Assembly: GCF_964204865.1 (NCBI RefSeq)
Contig: NC_135262.1
Coordinates: forward strand, 9,982,001 to 10,046,000
Direction of reading: 5' to 3'
DNA from: Styela clava
Lineage: Eukaryota > Chordata > Ascidiacea > Stolidobranchia > Styelidae
Length of the DNA stretch: 64,000 bases
The notes beneath the pieces were generated by a model. The model had not been told where the DNA came from. It did no database searches and saw only the letters and a program-made list of their open reading frames with translations. The position numbers were made by a program, and so were the translations under genes. This document shows, one piece after another, positions 24,528 to 46,600 of the stretch; position 1 is the stretch's first letter, and every line of letters begins with the position of its first letter.

Positions 24528-27500
24528 CTAGATGAAAATTGTCTTGCTGGAAGCCATTGCACGTACTTCTTTAAATATTCTGGCACTTTCTTTTACACCT
24601 TGTGTGTGGCATTCTTCGTAGTAAGGCAATTTAGCCAGCGTTGTTCTCCACTCAGAAATAGCCTGAAATTCTTTCAAGTTTCTCCCCAATATCTCCATGC
24701 AGCATATAGATGAAAGAACAAAAAAGTCTAAAAACAGTATGCAGTGTCACTGTGAAGCTTCAGCTATGTTGATGGAAAATGACCAATTACAGGTAATTCA
24801 TTTGAAATTATGTATATTTTTTGCGACAAAAACTGCGCTCAATAGAAAAATCCAAAAAAATTTCCTTCATTGAGTTTCAATTTGTTTTTTTAATTGAAAT
24901 TTTGACTTTTAAGATAGAAAATCAAAATACTAACATAAATTAAATTCGAATAAAGATAGAATTTTCATATTCATTTAGGACAAATACATCATGAAGAATT
25001 GATCGCATGACGAACCACAGCCTGCTATCAGTAAGGTTCAGGTATGAAAATAACAAAATGCAGATGCATAGGCAAGGCCTATACATATGGAAAAAGTAAT
25101 CCGTTATTGATGTAACCTAGCAGTGATATTCTGAATGAATGAGTGTCCATACATACATACATACAATGTAATAGGGTATTGAAGTAACCTATTTTTTGAA
25201 TAATTAGACGATGCAATACCTAGAAGTGTGAGATGATTGCCAAATACATATTTCTGCCCAGACAACATTTTCTCTGTTTCCTCCAGAATAGCATTGACTT
25301 TGGGGAAAAGATCCTCCTTCAAATCACCAGTTTTTCCAGCAAAGATTTCATTCCCATTCTGTAATGAGAATAGATGTATTTGGCATGATTTTTTATATGA
25401 TAATGGGACAGAGGTAAAAATGAAAATATGTTACCAAATAGTTTAGCATGGTGTGATAATTGTCAATATCTCTGAACATAATTCTGTTAAAGTTTGCAAT
25501 CTCAGTCACCCCTGGTGTAGGATAAAGTTTTTGTTTTTTGTCATTTGGCTCATACTTTTGACAGAGGTATATTACGATTGCACGACTGCAAAATATGCAA
25601 ATAATAAGATTTACGACTAATAGTTAATATGTATTATAGAAGACATGCTTTTAACAATTTCCTCAAATTCAGTTTTAAGATATGTATAGTTGAGCAGAGC
25701 AAAAAAACTAGTTATTCTACTTGAGCAATGAGGCGATTCGAATGAATTACCAAATAAAACGACTACAAAAAATTGATGTAATTATCCAAATAACTTTGTA
25801 TCTGCACAGAAAAAATAGCATAGCTCACTAAATGAAGAAGATTGCCATAACTGACAAACACTAAGTAGTTTTTCGTTTAGTAGGCCTATAAAATGGCTGA
25901 CGGCTAACTCGCCATGAGGGCTAACTCGCCATGGACCACTCGCCATGCGACGACGGTAAACGGGTTAGCCCTCAACTGTGCGGAGGCTCTTCTTGTAATG
26001 GGAGATGGAAAGGTGGCTGTTTATACTAACAACTTCAATAGTAAGGATAAATATATTAAATTAAATGTGTTTGGTTACAATACCTACTGTGCAAATGGTA
26101 ACAAAGTGACAAGAAAACGTGCTTATATGTCGGAAGGCATACCGGTACCGTACGGTACTCGACGCGCAAAGGATGTCTCAACTTATCATTTTCATCTAAG
26201 CATGCTAAATATATCATCATATTAATTGATTGTATGAGCACTGAATCAACAACAACGCTAAATATATCAAAAGTTCTATTTTGCTACCGGCAGTCTCATT
26301 TTATTCTAACAGCCGTTGATTGCGATCAGAGAGGGAGAGAGAGAGCTAACTCGCCATGTCTTTATTCTTTATAATTGACGATCGACATCGCGAGTTCGAG
26401 AGAGAGAGAGAGGGCTAACTCGCCATGTCTTTATTCTTTATATTTAACGATCGACATCGCGAGTTCGAGAGAGAGAGAGGGCTCTGTTTGGTATACTTAC
26501 TGGCAGCTTATTGAGCATATATACCATAGGTATTGGGCTAATCTCAGAGCATTCAGAGTCGGAGTAATTAACGAATCGTGGAATATTCGTCGGCGGGGCC
26601 AGATATATCGTGGAATCATTCCGCTGTTGTTATCTGCGTTTTATCTTATTGATACGAACGTAAGATAAGGGATATTAGAAAAAGATTTGTACTACGATTG
26701 AAAAACAAGAGAGCTATATGGACACGTAGAGCCACATAATTTTGATAACGTCATAGCGAAAAAAAAGCCTTTTAAAGAAAAATTCTATCTTCCGCTGAAA
26801 ATGTCAAAGCAATTGGTCCAATATTTGAAGAGAAAAGCGAGAATATAAAGAATAATTATAAAGAATAAAGACATGGCGAGTTAGCCCTCTCTCTCTCTCG
26901 AACTCGCGATGTCGATCGTCAATTATAAAGAATAAAGACATGGCGAGTTAGCCCTCTCTCTCTCTCGGACTCGCGATGTCGATCGTCAATTATAAAGAAT
27001 AAAGACATGGCGAGTTAGCCCTCTCTCTCTCTCGAACACGCGTTGTCAATCGTCAATTATAAAGAATAAAGACATGGCGAGTTAGCCCTCTCTCTCGAAC
27101 TCGCGATGTCGATCGTCAATCATAAAGAAAATAGACATGGCGAGTTAGCTCTCTCTCTCTGCTCGCAATCAACGGCTGTTAGAATAAAACGAAACTGCCG
27201 GTAGCAAAATAGAACTTTTGATATATTTAGCGTTGTTGTTGATTCAGTGCTCATACAATCAATTAATATGATGATATATTTAGCATGCTTAGATGAAAAT
27301 GATAAGTTGAGACATCCTTTGCGCGTCGAGTACCGTGCCGTACCGGTATGCCTTCCGACATATAAGCACGTTTTCTTGTCACTTTGTTACCATTTGCACA
27401 GTAGGTATTGTAACCAAACACATTTAATTTAATATATTTATCCTTACTATTGAAGTTGTTAGTATGAACAGCCACCTTTCCATCTCCCATTACAAGAAGA

Positions 27501-27989
27501 GCCTCCACACAGTTGCAGGCTAACCCGTTAACCGCCGTCGCATGGCGAGTGGTCCATGGCGAGTTAGCCCTCATGGCGAGTTAGCCTCCACCCTATAAAA
27601 TGAATGCCATAAAATTCCCAATCGAAAAATAAATCTTTAATTAGATGGTTAATTTTATGCAGTTCGAAATTTGTTTAGAAAAATAAATGCTGTAGTCTAT
27701 TACTGTATTAGCCTAAACCATTTCCATTTAATTCAGGTGATTTTAAATAGCAAATTAACAAAACAAAAGTTTTAAGAATGTATTCATACCTCTCCGATAA
27801 AGTAAATGCCCCATCCACTATAGTGGGAAGAACTTTATATTTGTTGATAGCGCTATAAGATTCTTCTTTTTGTGCACCAGTCAAAAGATCAACTACATTT
27901 GCCTTGTGGGGAATACCCAACTCTCTGAGAACCATCCAAACCACTTGTGATGGAAAACTTGTTGGATGATAATAAAATTTTAAACTCAT
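24528..27989 (-). CDS. Glutathione S-transferase (delta/theta-like), copy G
   Basis: Complete four-exon gene of 229 residues. Exons in coding order: 27989-27790, 25585-25435, 25358-25220, 24727-24528 (stop TAG), phases 2, 0 and 1. Exon sizes (200/151/139/200) are identical to copy C, so it belongs to the same subgroup, but the sequence is more diverged and its flanks are not shared: an older duplicate. It starts MSLKFYYHPTSFPSQVVW. The Ser-Pro-Pro of the sister genes is replaced by Ser-Phe-Pro, with the candidate catalytic Ser two residues before Pro retained. VLPTIVDGAFTLSES keeps the glutathione-site Pro and ES. The helical domain has FNRIMFRDIDNYHTMLNYL and NHLTLLD (N-cap Asp present) and ends MASSKTIFI. 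Intron 1 (25586-27789) contains a 1.7-kb palindromic transposon. Confidence 0.92.
25896..27591. mobile_element. Palindromic fold-back (MULE-like) transposon in intron 1 of GST G
   Basis: About 1.7 kb with arms of ~450 bp or more (25896-26345 and 27140-27591) that are near-identical reverse complements. The ends read GGCTAACTCGCCATG inward, twice in succession at each terminus. Flanks carry the direct repeat cctataaaatg (25885-25895 and 27592-27602), a target-site duplication of 9-11 bp as made by Mutator-like transposases. The arms run into arrays of a ~66-bp unit (ggctaactcgccatg + tctttattctttata + gacgatcgacatcgcgag + GA run). There are about two units on the left (26345-26490) and four to five, inverted, on the right (26870-27165). 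A unique core (about 26490-26870) has no recognisable transposase. The 103-codon frames at 25914-26225 (+) and 27263-27574 (-) are the same arm sequence read twice. Confidence 0.85.
26870..27165. repeat. Minisatellite of ~66-bp units inside the fold-back element
   Basis: Units begin acatggcgagttagccctct at about 26870, 26938, 27005 and 27071, with a partial unit after 27130. Lengths drop from 68 to 60 as the CT run shrinks. The same unit, inverted, occurs about twice at 26345-26490. Every unit contains the terminal motif of the element (CATGGCGAGTTAGCC in this orientation). Confidence 0.9.
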
Positions 27990-29154
27990 TATCTACGGAA
28001 TGCTTGGTAAAGTATAATTAATAATTAGACTAAGTTATTTGATCAGAATATAACTGTAACTTGTCTTCGACTCTTCGGTAGAAGACAACCAGCCCCCGAA
28101 TCTGAAGTCAATTCCAGAGTCGCAGTTCTTAACACTTCATGGCAGCTCCTGTCACGAACGAACCGCGGCATCCTTTGCCATGGTTTTATGGCGCTGTTCA
28201 GCAATCAGTATTAGATAAGATAAGTTTATTTCGACTCCATAATCAGCAGAAGGCAATAAAAAGGTTGATAAAAACAAATAAATAAAAACTGATTATAAAA
28301 TCAGGAGAGTAAACAAAAGCCTTGGATAAGGTTATTACCAAAAAGAAGTGGTACGTGTTCACTCACCTAAAACTACTAAATCAAATCATTCACACTCTCA
28401 CACACACACTACCATAGGGCATTAAAAAAATTAGAAAAAAAAGAGAAGCTCTAGATAAATTATATGGTAACCAAAAAAACATAAACCTCCAAAAAAAATT
28501 AGAATAGAAGATAAGAAATGTAATAAATAACAAGAATTGTTTGCCACACCATTTTAATAATTTTGTAAAAATTCCCAAACAAGAGTGAACAGTATTTAAT
28601 ATAAGGACAAAAAAATGATTTCGCCAAGCTGATTATGATTAGTGCATGCAGTACGTTGAGTGCATGAAGAGATGGGCTAACCTTTTCATTCACCAAAGAC
28701 ATGCCAAAATATTGCCAAATTGTAGTTTTATTACCGGTATATTCACAAAGTCATGTACCAGATTTGAGTTTATCATGCGTAAATGTATCTATTTAAACCT
28801 GAAACCTAACCTCAAGTCTATCAAAACTGTATCCATGAGAAAAATGTTCCAATTTACCCAATATTTATCACCACGACATGCCGTGATTACGGCAGCAACA
28901 TTTTATCCGCCTTTAGTTTTCAATTTGCTGCCACGGTAACGGCAGCCAATGAGCATGTATATATGCTCATTGTGGCAGCTCGCTATCATTACCTCGCTAT
29001 TGGTATTAGGTTGGCTATATCTGCCATGGTTTGGAAATCCCGCCATGGTTTTGCGGCAGCTGTAGACCTCACATAATACTTGAAACTGCACTGCACACAA
29101 ATTTTTGAAGCGTGAGGTCCATGTTGAGACAGAAAGACACTGGTTCCGCTAGTC
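27990..29154. other. Spacer with imperfect palindromes
   Basis: No supported gene. Around 28940-28980 lies a near-palindrome (aatgagcatgtatatatgctcatt), flanked by several ggcagc/gctgcc words between 28870 and 29060. This suggests a short inverted-repeat element whose ends I could not fix. Confidence 0.4.
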
Positions 29155-29989
29155 CAGGGGTGGGCAACCCCTGGCACGCGTGCCAAACTTGGCACGCGAG
29201 TCCATTCATTCGGCACGCGAGCGAGGCCTCAGAAACGAGATCATTCTCTTTCAGATAAAAAGTTTCGAGACTCTGAATTATGTGATGAAACTCGGTGTTC
29301 GTTTATTCATTATCGTTTCTTAACAATCCGTTATTCATTCGAACTCGTTTTGTTTTTTCATGACATATGGCTAAAAAGAAATATAGTATGACGTAACAAC
29401 TGAGTGAGCTCTCGACGAATTTTGTCGAGAAGAACACTCATTCATTTGGCTACATTGTTACATAGCCCACATCGTCTGTGCCACACTTTTTCTTCATTTC
29501 TGATTGATTTATGAAGTTGTAGCCTACAGCTCATGTTGGTTAGAGTTACTTGGTAACTTATTGTTATAAATTGATTTCGAATAAAATATAAGCGATTAGG
29601 GAAGGGAATACAAGAGAGAAGTGCATAAAACGAACTATTGCGTGATTGGGATGCCATTCCCGAGAATTTTTCATATCTTAAAAACTTTGCAACTGCATTA
29701 CTCTCCATGTTTTCATCTACATATGCTTGTGAATCTCTGTTCTCAGTTATGATTGACCTTTATTAAGTCTCGTATTAGGAATAGCCTGAAAGATGAAACC
29801 AGTAGTTCGTGTATTTCTTTGAAACTTAAATATATAAACCCAATGTAAAATCTCTATCAGCGGTAATGCAGCAGCAGAAGTCTTACTGATATATAATAAG
29901 AAAGTAATCAAATCTATTTGTCAGACTGATATTTTCCCGAATAGTGAATCTTTTCTGCTTTGAAAGTAGAAAAGCATTTCGATCCCCTG
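29155..29989 (+). mobile_element. Internally deleted hAT transposon with transposase C-terminal remnant
   Basis: An 835-bp element with CAGGGG ends and a perfect 8-bp target-site duplication, cgctagtc (29147-29154 and 29990-29997). On the + strand, about 29660-29860 encodes, across one frameshift, ENFSYLKNFATALLSMFSST, then YACESLFSVM, then KSRIRNSLKDETSS. This is the pattern of the hAT C-terminal dimerisation domain (TY.CE..FS.M followed by SR.R..L.DE). The catalytic and BED zinc-finger parts are missing, so it cannot mobilise itself. The left end continues GTGGGCAACCCCTGGCACGC, giving a small fold-back just inside the terminus. Confidence 0.85.
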
Positions 29990-29997
29990 CGCTAGTC

Positions 29998-32317
29998 CTT
30001 TCGGCCTGAGTTATTGCTGTATTATATATATCTAGGTCGCTGCTAGATCAGTACCGTAACATCATACCAAAAGTCGGGGCGAAGTCCGGGAGCCTCTCGT
30101 TGCTGTCATAAGCAACAACAAAAAATGCATAAGTTTGCAAGTTAAATACAGAAATATGATTAAAATTAATGCGGTACCGAAAGCGAACAAGAATATGCTC
30201 TAATGTACCGCCACGTGTATGGATGTTTCCCTGACCGTTGATCCCAGAAAATTCTTTACTTTGGAACATTTTTGATGTTTACTTTCCGAATGTTTTGGAT
30301 GGCCGGCGTTTAAAAAAGTGATTTGTATGTTCAAAACTAGTTGGGTACGCGGGACGAAAGCAAGTGCAATTGAGACAAATAATATTTTTTAGACACCTAT
30401 TTGATTATGATGTTATTTTGCCGTTCGTACGTTGATTTTTGCTAAAAGAAAATCGCTTCTCGCCGAAACATGTTAACCATTCGATATAAAACTCCAGTCC
30501 TTAATAATATCCGAAGTCTTTAGTAGGCTAAAAACATGAAGCATTTATCGCCTGTTTAGTAACTTTACTCAAGCATCAATAAATTTAGGACGACAATTCA
30601 ACAATCAAAAAATGACGAACCTCTAAACACTTTTTGATATCGTAGATAAAATTTCAATATATGTTGAGACAGGATGCATGCAGAAGACGATACTGGCCTA
30701 AAACACAAATGTAAAAAATGAACCCTTCCTTGTTGTCGTAGTTATATATAGATTTCATTTGCTAGATTTTGCAATGAAATGTAAACAGAGCAAACGAATT
30801 CACAGAATGCAGAAAATCTTGCCCATTCATAATACAGAACAATAATATGAATCAAGATTAAATATAAGCGTGAATTATAATCATTACGAGGTTTTTATGA
30901 ATACATTGAAACAAAATTACTACTTTTATGCATTGTAAAGCGCACGTACCGCTAGTGCCATCGAAACAAAATTCAAGTGAATTCAAAAACTTTATATTTA
31001 TGAACATTGGTCAATTCACACAAATTTTCTCAAAATATTGTCTAACTTTAACATGATACGTCATTGAACGTAGGGGACAAGTAAGAAATTTCAAGTTATA
31101 TTAAAATTCCATAGTCAGGTTTCATACGCATTCAGTGTTATTGGAGGGAAGTTACGCATAATGGTGTCCTGATCACATTTAAAGCATCATAATTATGTTG
31201 TTTATTTATAATCAGAAATTTATTTCTGATTCTTGTGTACTTTCAGTAAATGTATTTGAAATCTCAATCAGTAATTCTCTTTCACGCACTCATCTGAATT
31301 TCAGATAAAATTTTGGTATAGAAAAGGTCAAGCAATATTCAAAAGCTTAGACTGTGAAAATAAGCGTGAAAAACATGCGATTACAACGCGATGCATGAAT
31401 ACATTACAATGCGATGCATGAAAATATTTTATTTATTTTTCTGTAAAATGCATTTTACACCAAAAGAACATATATATTGATGTTCGGAAGCATTTATGCA
31501 AGATATCGATATCTCAGTTTAGTAATTAAATGCGCTGAAAATGAAACAAAAACGGAATTAAAACAATTTCTTAAAAAACCGAATTAATACCTGTTAATAT
31601 TATATTGACGAAACAAATTTGCAATTTTTTAAGAATATTTATTTATATCTAAAAGCTACTGTCGTGAGCGAATTCTTCAATTTTATTTATTCAAGAGGTT
31701 ATTATTTTGAAAGTTTGAAAAAGTTGATAAGCAAATAACTATTCGAAATATTATGCCCGATCAGGACAATCATGCTTGCTCATTCATAATTTTTGGAAAA
31801 GCTGAGTTTGAAGCCATTGTTCATTTATAGTCATAAATTTAAGTATTCTTCTGTAAGCTTCAGTTGCGTAGCCTAGTACCTTCCCATATACTGTACCGAC
31901 TAAAAGGACCAAACAGCAAGATTTAACGATAGGGCCCGAGGCATTTTGCAGAGTCATAAAGGGGGATAATGAATACATTGTTAATGAGATTGACCGGCGA
32001 ATTAGAGTGCACTACAAGCTCAATTTCTCTGGTACTAAGCTCACTATTAAATATCTGAATTGTTATCTGAATCAGAAAATGAATTTATTTTTGTAGGTTA
32101 ATAACTTAAAAGTGCATATAGTTTATACGCGGTATTGAGACAACGAAATAAAATTATGGGAGATATATCATAAAAATTGCCAAAGGGCTGGTTTGATACA
32201 AGTGAATTGTGTTCCCGAATCAAACGAAGAGCTTCGCCGTTTAAATAGGGAGGGTTGTAACAAATGTATATAGAATGTTTTAGAAATTATTGTATAAGCT
32301 CACTTCATTTTAGACAT
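29998..32317. other. Spacer, nothing recognised
   Basis: A+T-rich DNA with no exon-like frames that match a known family, and no clear inverted repeat. A short duplicated phrase (gcgatgcatgaa) occurs near 31388 and 31411. Confidence 0.45.
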
Positions 32318-32551
32318 ATGGAATGGAAGGATGCAGCAACGGTGAGCAATTACGTGATTAGTAAATTAGTCACCTATATTTTTATATAGTTTTATCCCAC
32401 GTTAAAAGTGAGTCATTCCTCATCGTTGTCCGTATATTTAGTCAATCGTTTTACTTACCGGTGATTGGATTTCAGTCATTGATGGACAAGTTCTATGAGA
32501 ATAATAATGACTGCAATCATGATATCAGTGAAAAATATAACTTTCATTCAG
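32318..32551 (+). other. Possible small upstream exons (unproven)
   Basis: A start codon at 32318 opens eight codons (MEWKDAAT) up to a GTGAGC donor after 32341. After a CAG acceptor, 32476-32551 continues in phase (SLMDKFYENNNDCNHDISEK, then YNFHS) to a GTATAAG donor. The pairing is neat, but I found no continuation and no family resemblance, and the second phospholipase gene has nothing similar upstream. It may be an alternative 5' end of the phospholipase gene, a separate small gene, or chance. Confidence 0.25.
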
Positions 32552-33426
32552 GTATAAGCAACTGGTATATATATTTTCTCGTGAAATAAACATTTTTTAA
32601 CTACTTTTCGGCGGTAAAATTGGTATTCGATATTATATCATGAAGATGCGAAGACGTGACACCTTGCAGACTAAATTACAGACTTTACACGACTACCTAT
32701 GACGCAACGACGGTCCCAAGCATGATTCATATAAATTGCGTATCAGGCAGTTGGTTACTCATAATGCGTATTGCATCTTTAAAGAGCTACGGAGAAAGTA
32801 ATTTACACTTTGTTATTAGAATCATTATTGTACGTGTGATATTTTATACCTTCAAGATATTCAGTATCGAATATTTTTATCTAGTATACCTATTTAAATT
32901 TCAAGCATAAAGAAATATTCAGTAATAATGTTGTTAGTGAACTATATTTTAATTGGGTGAAAGAAATATGGCACAACTTTGCCAGTTTAGTTAGTTTTAG
33001 TATTAGTGGATGAAAACCATCAGAGTATGTAATTGAATATTGAGTTGAAATTATTTCTATATTTTTACGGTTTTCCTGGTGATGTTTTGTACCACAGAAA
33101 GTGGCTTTTATCTAAACCACATTCATATTATGAAGAAATATTAACCAGAAATACATAGAAATCACTTTATTTTATCTCTTATTCCAAATATCAGTTTGCA
33201 TAGGAGTGTTTGTTCCTGTAATATTTAAGTTCATATTTTTATACATCTGACGTCCCTGCTTCGATTCTTCGTAGTATATATATTTGTGAGTATTATATTA
33301 TAAATGCTTTTGGAATCTTTATTTTTTGAGATATTTATGCAAACATAGTTGAGCATCTACGAATTTAATCATGTCGTTATCAGGTAACTTTTTAATTACA
33401 TGTAGTTGACGTTTTGATAATATTTC

Positions 33427-42244
<8,818 letters not shown>

Positions 42245-43665
42245 GTCATTTTACCCATAGAACAATCTCCTCAGCAATTTATTGAATTACAGAATGAAAA
42301 CAATACAATATAATCTATTATGCTATATATCTGTATTGCCTGCGTACGATTTCATTTATGTTTTACTATATGCAGTTGATGGTGAATAAATTCTATATCG
42401 AAGCGAATTTTTTTCTGGTGTTTCTCTTAGTAATAATTCTAATTTGAAATTTAATATTTTTTATTATTACTATTCACCATTGTATTGCCCCGTTGTTTTT
42501 CCAAAACCTCGTTTCATTTATTTAGTGCATTTTATCTATCCATCATATCAAGATATCATACTACGACGTATATACTAGATCAAAAAAGAGCATTTTACTT
42601 TTCAGTCAGATACCTCAATAACCCCACCTCTGTTATTAACTCTTGTATATTACATATAGCGTTGTGCTATAAATATTTGTTATATGGACTCGTGTATTAA
42701 TATATATATCATCACGTGCATTACAAATACCTATTATGTTACCTCACTATTACATTATCTATTCATCTACCAACTTTATTTTATTCAGTGCAATCAATTT
42801 CAAGGTGAATATTATGCGAAATGAAATAATATGAAATTTGTTGACTTGCCGATGGTACTGACTCAGGACTATAAAGTTGAGTCTCAATTATACTGCACAA
42901 TTTATAGTCTTGCAATGTAATAGAACCAAGAACATCGGAGAGTATGTGAAAATACAAAGGAGAAAGTTAAATTCTGCAAGATAAATTGATACGGCGTATT
43001 CATAATTGTTAATAAAATCGGATATTTTGGAGGCGAGATAACATAACTGCTAAGAGAGTACACTGTTTAATTTAAACATCGCCTAAAAGCGTCACAGCGA
43101 GGGTAAATAATTACCCTATGTTTTTGATTGTCTTATATCAAAATATCATAAACGCACAAAACATTGACCAAACCACGGATTGGAAAATTCATCTAACACA
43201 TTATTAAAATTTCAATAACGGACCCCGTTTCTAAATTTTGATATAGCGTGTTAAAATCTCAGACAAATGAGAGAAAATGTGGCTTTGAAGGAGGCCTGAT
43301 ATTTTTGAATATCCCCAAGTGTCCTTTTGATAGTGCTCTGTGGCCATCGATAAAGCCACGTCTCAACGGTCTATAGGTAATCATATTGACTATCACTTAA
43401 AATTTATACAAGCTGAATAACGCGGTGTATACACAACATTTGTTGGATAAAACGCTAGATGATCAATTGAAATAGCAAGAATTTTCGACAGTGTCCGAAA
43501 TGAGTCATTCTGCATGATGATATTAAGGAAGTACGCAGATCCTAGTACAAACTGATGAACACGGATGCAATGCAATAACATTTGTAATTGTATTTCCAAC
43601 ACACGTTCTTGCTTCTACATTCAAGACTAGATATTAATACCCAGGTACGATTTGAAAACCCGAAA
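42245..43665. other. Spacer between the two phospholipase genes
   Basis: 3' flank of gene 1 (AATAAA at 42385-42390) and presumed promoter and 5' leader of gene 2. No other gene or repeat recognised. Confidence 0.5.
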
Positions 43666-46600
43666 ATGTCTGATCAAACATGGATCAACGAAGAGGAGAA
43701 GTTCCATCAAAAATTGAATGATATTGAAGTAAGATAAATGTATTGAAAATATAGTTTTCAAATATATGATTAGGAAATATATTCACTGTAATTTTCTTTT
43801 GCAAAAATGGCTGCTGTGTATGTGAAAAGTTACGTACTTTTACCTATAAAGATTACTGTTAAATGGCTCCAAAACAATCAGGAACTAGCAACACCAAGTT
43901 ATAAAATTTATGTAATAATTCTTATTAGTTGACGCCATAGTATACACCACATATAAATATATGCCAACAATTAGGAAATTAACTTGCAACACAGATACCA
44001 TATAAACCTTGTATGACTGTCACGGTAACAGTGGTCCAAGGAAGAAAAATATCACTCGGATGCCTACACGATTTATGTAAGTTACTTTTCTTTTATTATT
44101 TTGTCCAAGGTGCAGTTGCAAAAGTTGCACCTATGCCTTTTCATATATGTCGTTTTAAATGGTAATATTTTCTTTGTAATTAACTTTGATTTTGTTATAA
44201 ACGTCACCACTATTGATTTTCAGCCCATGCAATGGTAAAATAAATTCTATCACCCCGTCTTTTTCTATTTTATGAATCATATGCCCGTAATGTGATCAGG
44301 TATCATTAACTTTTAATTTACATTAGCGATACAGGTATTTTCTATGAAAAACAGGCACCTCTTATTTATCTTCATAATACTATCTCAGTCACGCATCCTT
44401 GTGGCAACAGCCACATAAGAAAATAAACAAGAAGAAAGGACCTGCAGTTCAATACACAATACTCTAGTACACCTCTTATTTAGTCATTGTTTATAAAAAA
44501 AAAATATTTGAACAAATATTTTTTTTTGAAAATTCGGACAAATCTTCGGTGGTTTATGTGTGATATTCATTCTTATCAGTTGACACTCCCGATACAAAAG
44601 TATACCTCCGATGTGAAACTGCAACTGGCAAAACAAAATTTAAAACAAAGACGGTATGGAATTCACACAACCCAATATGGCAAGAAACGTTCACCTTCGT
44701 TTTTTCAACCTCCGAGGCCGCGAATTCTGTGATCAACGTAAGATTTGGGCATTTTAAATTCTAGTTCTGATGTTCAAAGTTTAGAACCCAATATTATCAA
44801 AGCATTGTATCAATTTGTCATGTGTTTACTTCAAATAATCTACGTTTCCACAATAGGACTGCATTAAAAATGAATTAGGCTGCATTGACATAGAACATGT
44901 GGAAACGATAAAGTAAAATTTTTATCTTTGGCAAAACCCTAAAATATTGAAAATTTCTACATGTGTTATAGGTTGATATATATGAAGAAGATAAATTCAA
45001 ATGTGATTCTCATTTTGGTGTTGGACGTTTGAAACTAAGTCAACTTATTGTGGGTGAACCAAAACAAGTAACTCTCGACTGGGGGAGTGTGAGTATAACG
45101 ACAGCTGATTTTTTTGCCAAAGAGTAGTTAAAGAAAAAAAAGTATTCCTATTTGACAGTAAAAAGCCTGACAGTAACGCATCAATTTATATATATATTTA
45201 TATAATAAAACGGATATATGATACAGAAGTATACAATTTCCTATTTATCTACCAAAATTTTGCACTGAGTATCTTGTGCTTTAATAGTAATTACAGTTTG
45301 TATATTGAAGAAATCATTAAAGCAGTATTGTGAGCATTTTATTCAATATTAACGTATTTCACATACATTCTCCATTGTTTTAACTGTTGATCTATCACAC
45401 GTTTCTTTGTTGTTTCATACGCGATGGATACTACAGAACGGAAAAGTTGATTTTTCACTTCTGAAACAATGGAGGTAAATAAAATTTCTTCCATAAAATA
45501 ATTTATCACATAGCAATAATATAATCGTGCATTGTGATTGATGGCTAATCACATTCGGTATATTAATTAAAAGAGATATATCAGAAATGTACCGGTTAAT
45601 ATAAATAGAAAAAGAAAGATGTCTTTACAGAGTTTCATTCATTTGGTATTTAAACCTGATTTTATGAGTGGTATTTCAATGAAAATAATTCAAATAACAT
45701 AAGTTTTATCTGATACCATAGTTTGAAAAATGTAATTTCACATCTTGTCTTCGTGTTGCTTTTTTTTACTCAGAAATTCCCCAGATTTTCGGTTATCTTT
45801 GGGATTATCAATAGAAGAAAGACAATATAGAATTAAAAGAAAACCTAAAACGATGAAAGCAATTCAGAATTTTCTTGGAGTGGAACTTGGGCCCGCGTCA
45901 TTGAAAGAGGTAGAGGCATTGATGTTTATACACACTTGAAAAGCGAAAAGAGGTGATCGCGTTTTGGTTGAGATACAGAAGGTAGCCTATATATCACATT
46001 CTGTGCAAGTTCTTTAACTTTTTTTCTTCTTTTCATGATTTAATAAAGACTCCGACAGTCGCTGTAGCAATAGCCGGAGGAGGCTATCGCGCTGTGGCGA
46101 CAGCTTGTGGGGCAATGGAAGCAATTTCAGAAATGGGATTACTCGGCTCTATTATGTATATTGCGGGTCTCTCTGGATCTGCGTGGTATTTACTTTTTAT
46201 TCACTAATACATAACTGTCCGTATATTCTCATTGGACCCGTAGTGGACATAACGATCGTTTTGTTGTTATGTTGTTCTTGTTCTTTGACACGTTTTTGAA
46301 GAAATCACTTTTCTCTTTGATTAATGAACCAATTGTTTTGAAATTTATAGTGATTAAAGATGGAATTTTCTTCCAGAAGTCTCCCACATTTTTTTTTTGC
46401 TATGACGTCATCAAAATTATGTGGCGCTACCTGTACTTATATTTGAGCATAGCTCTCTCGTTTGTTATGTTATGAATGTGCTTTTCCTCGTAATAGATAG
46501 CGGTATCTATCGGTATATTCGGTATATGTAAAACTTAATGATAAAAAAGTAGTACGATTACTATTGTGACACCGCCTGTAATTTGAATTAACCTCAACTA

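Noticed and set aside
25914-26225. 103-codon open frame, repeated at 27263-27574 on the other strand
   Set aside because: Both are the same arm of the fold-back element read in opposite directions. There is no family resemblance, and the frame is explained by the inverted repeat.
26870-27165. Regularly spaced ~66-bp repeats, superficially array-like
   Set aside because: Whole units repeat with no unique spacers, they lie inside a transposon, and the genome is eukaryotic: a minisatellite, not CRISPR.
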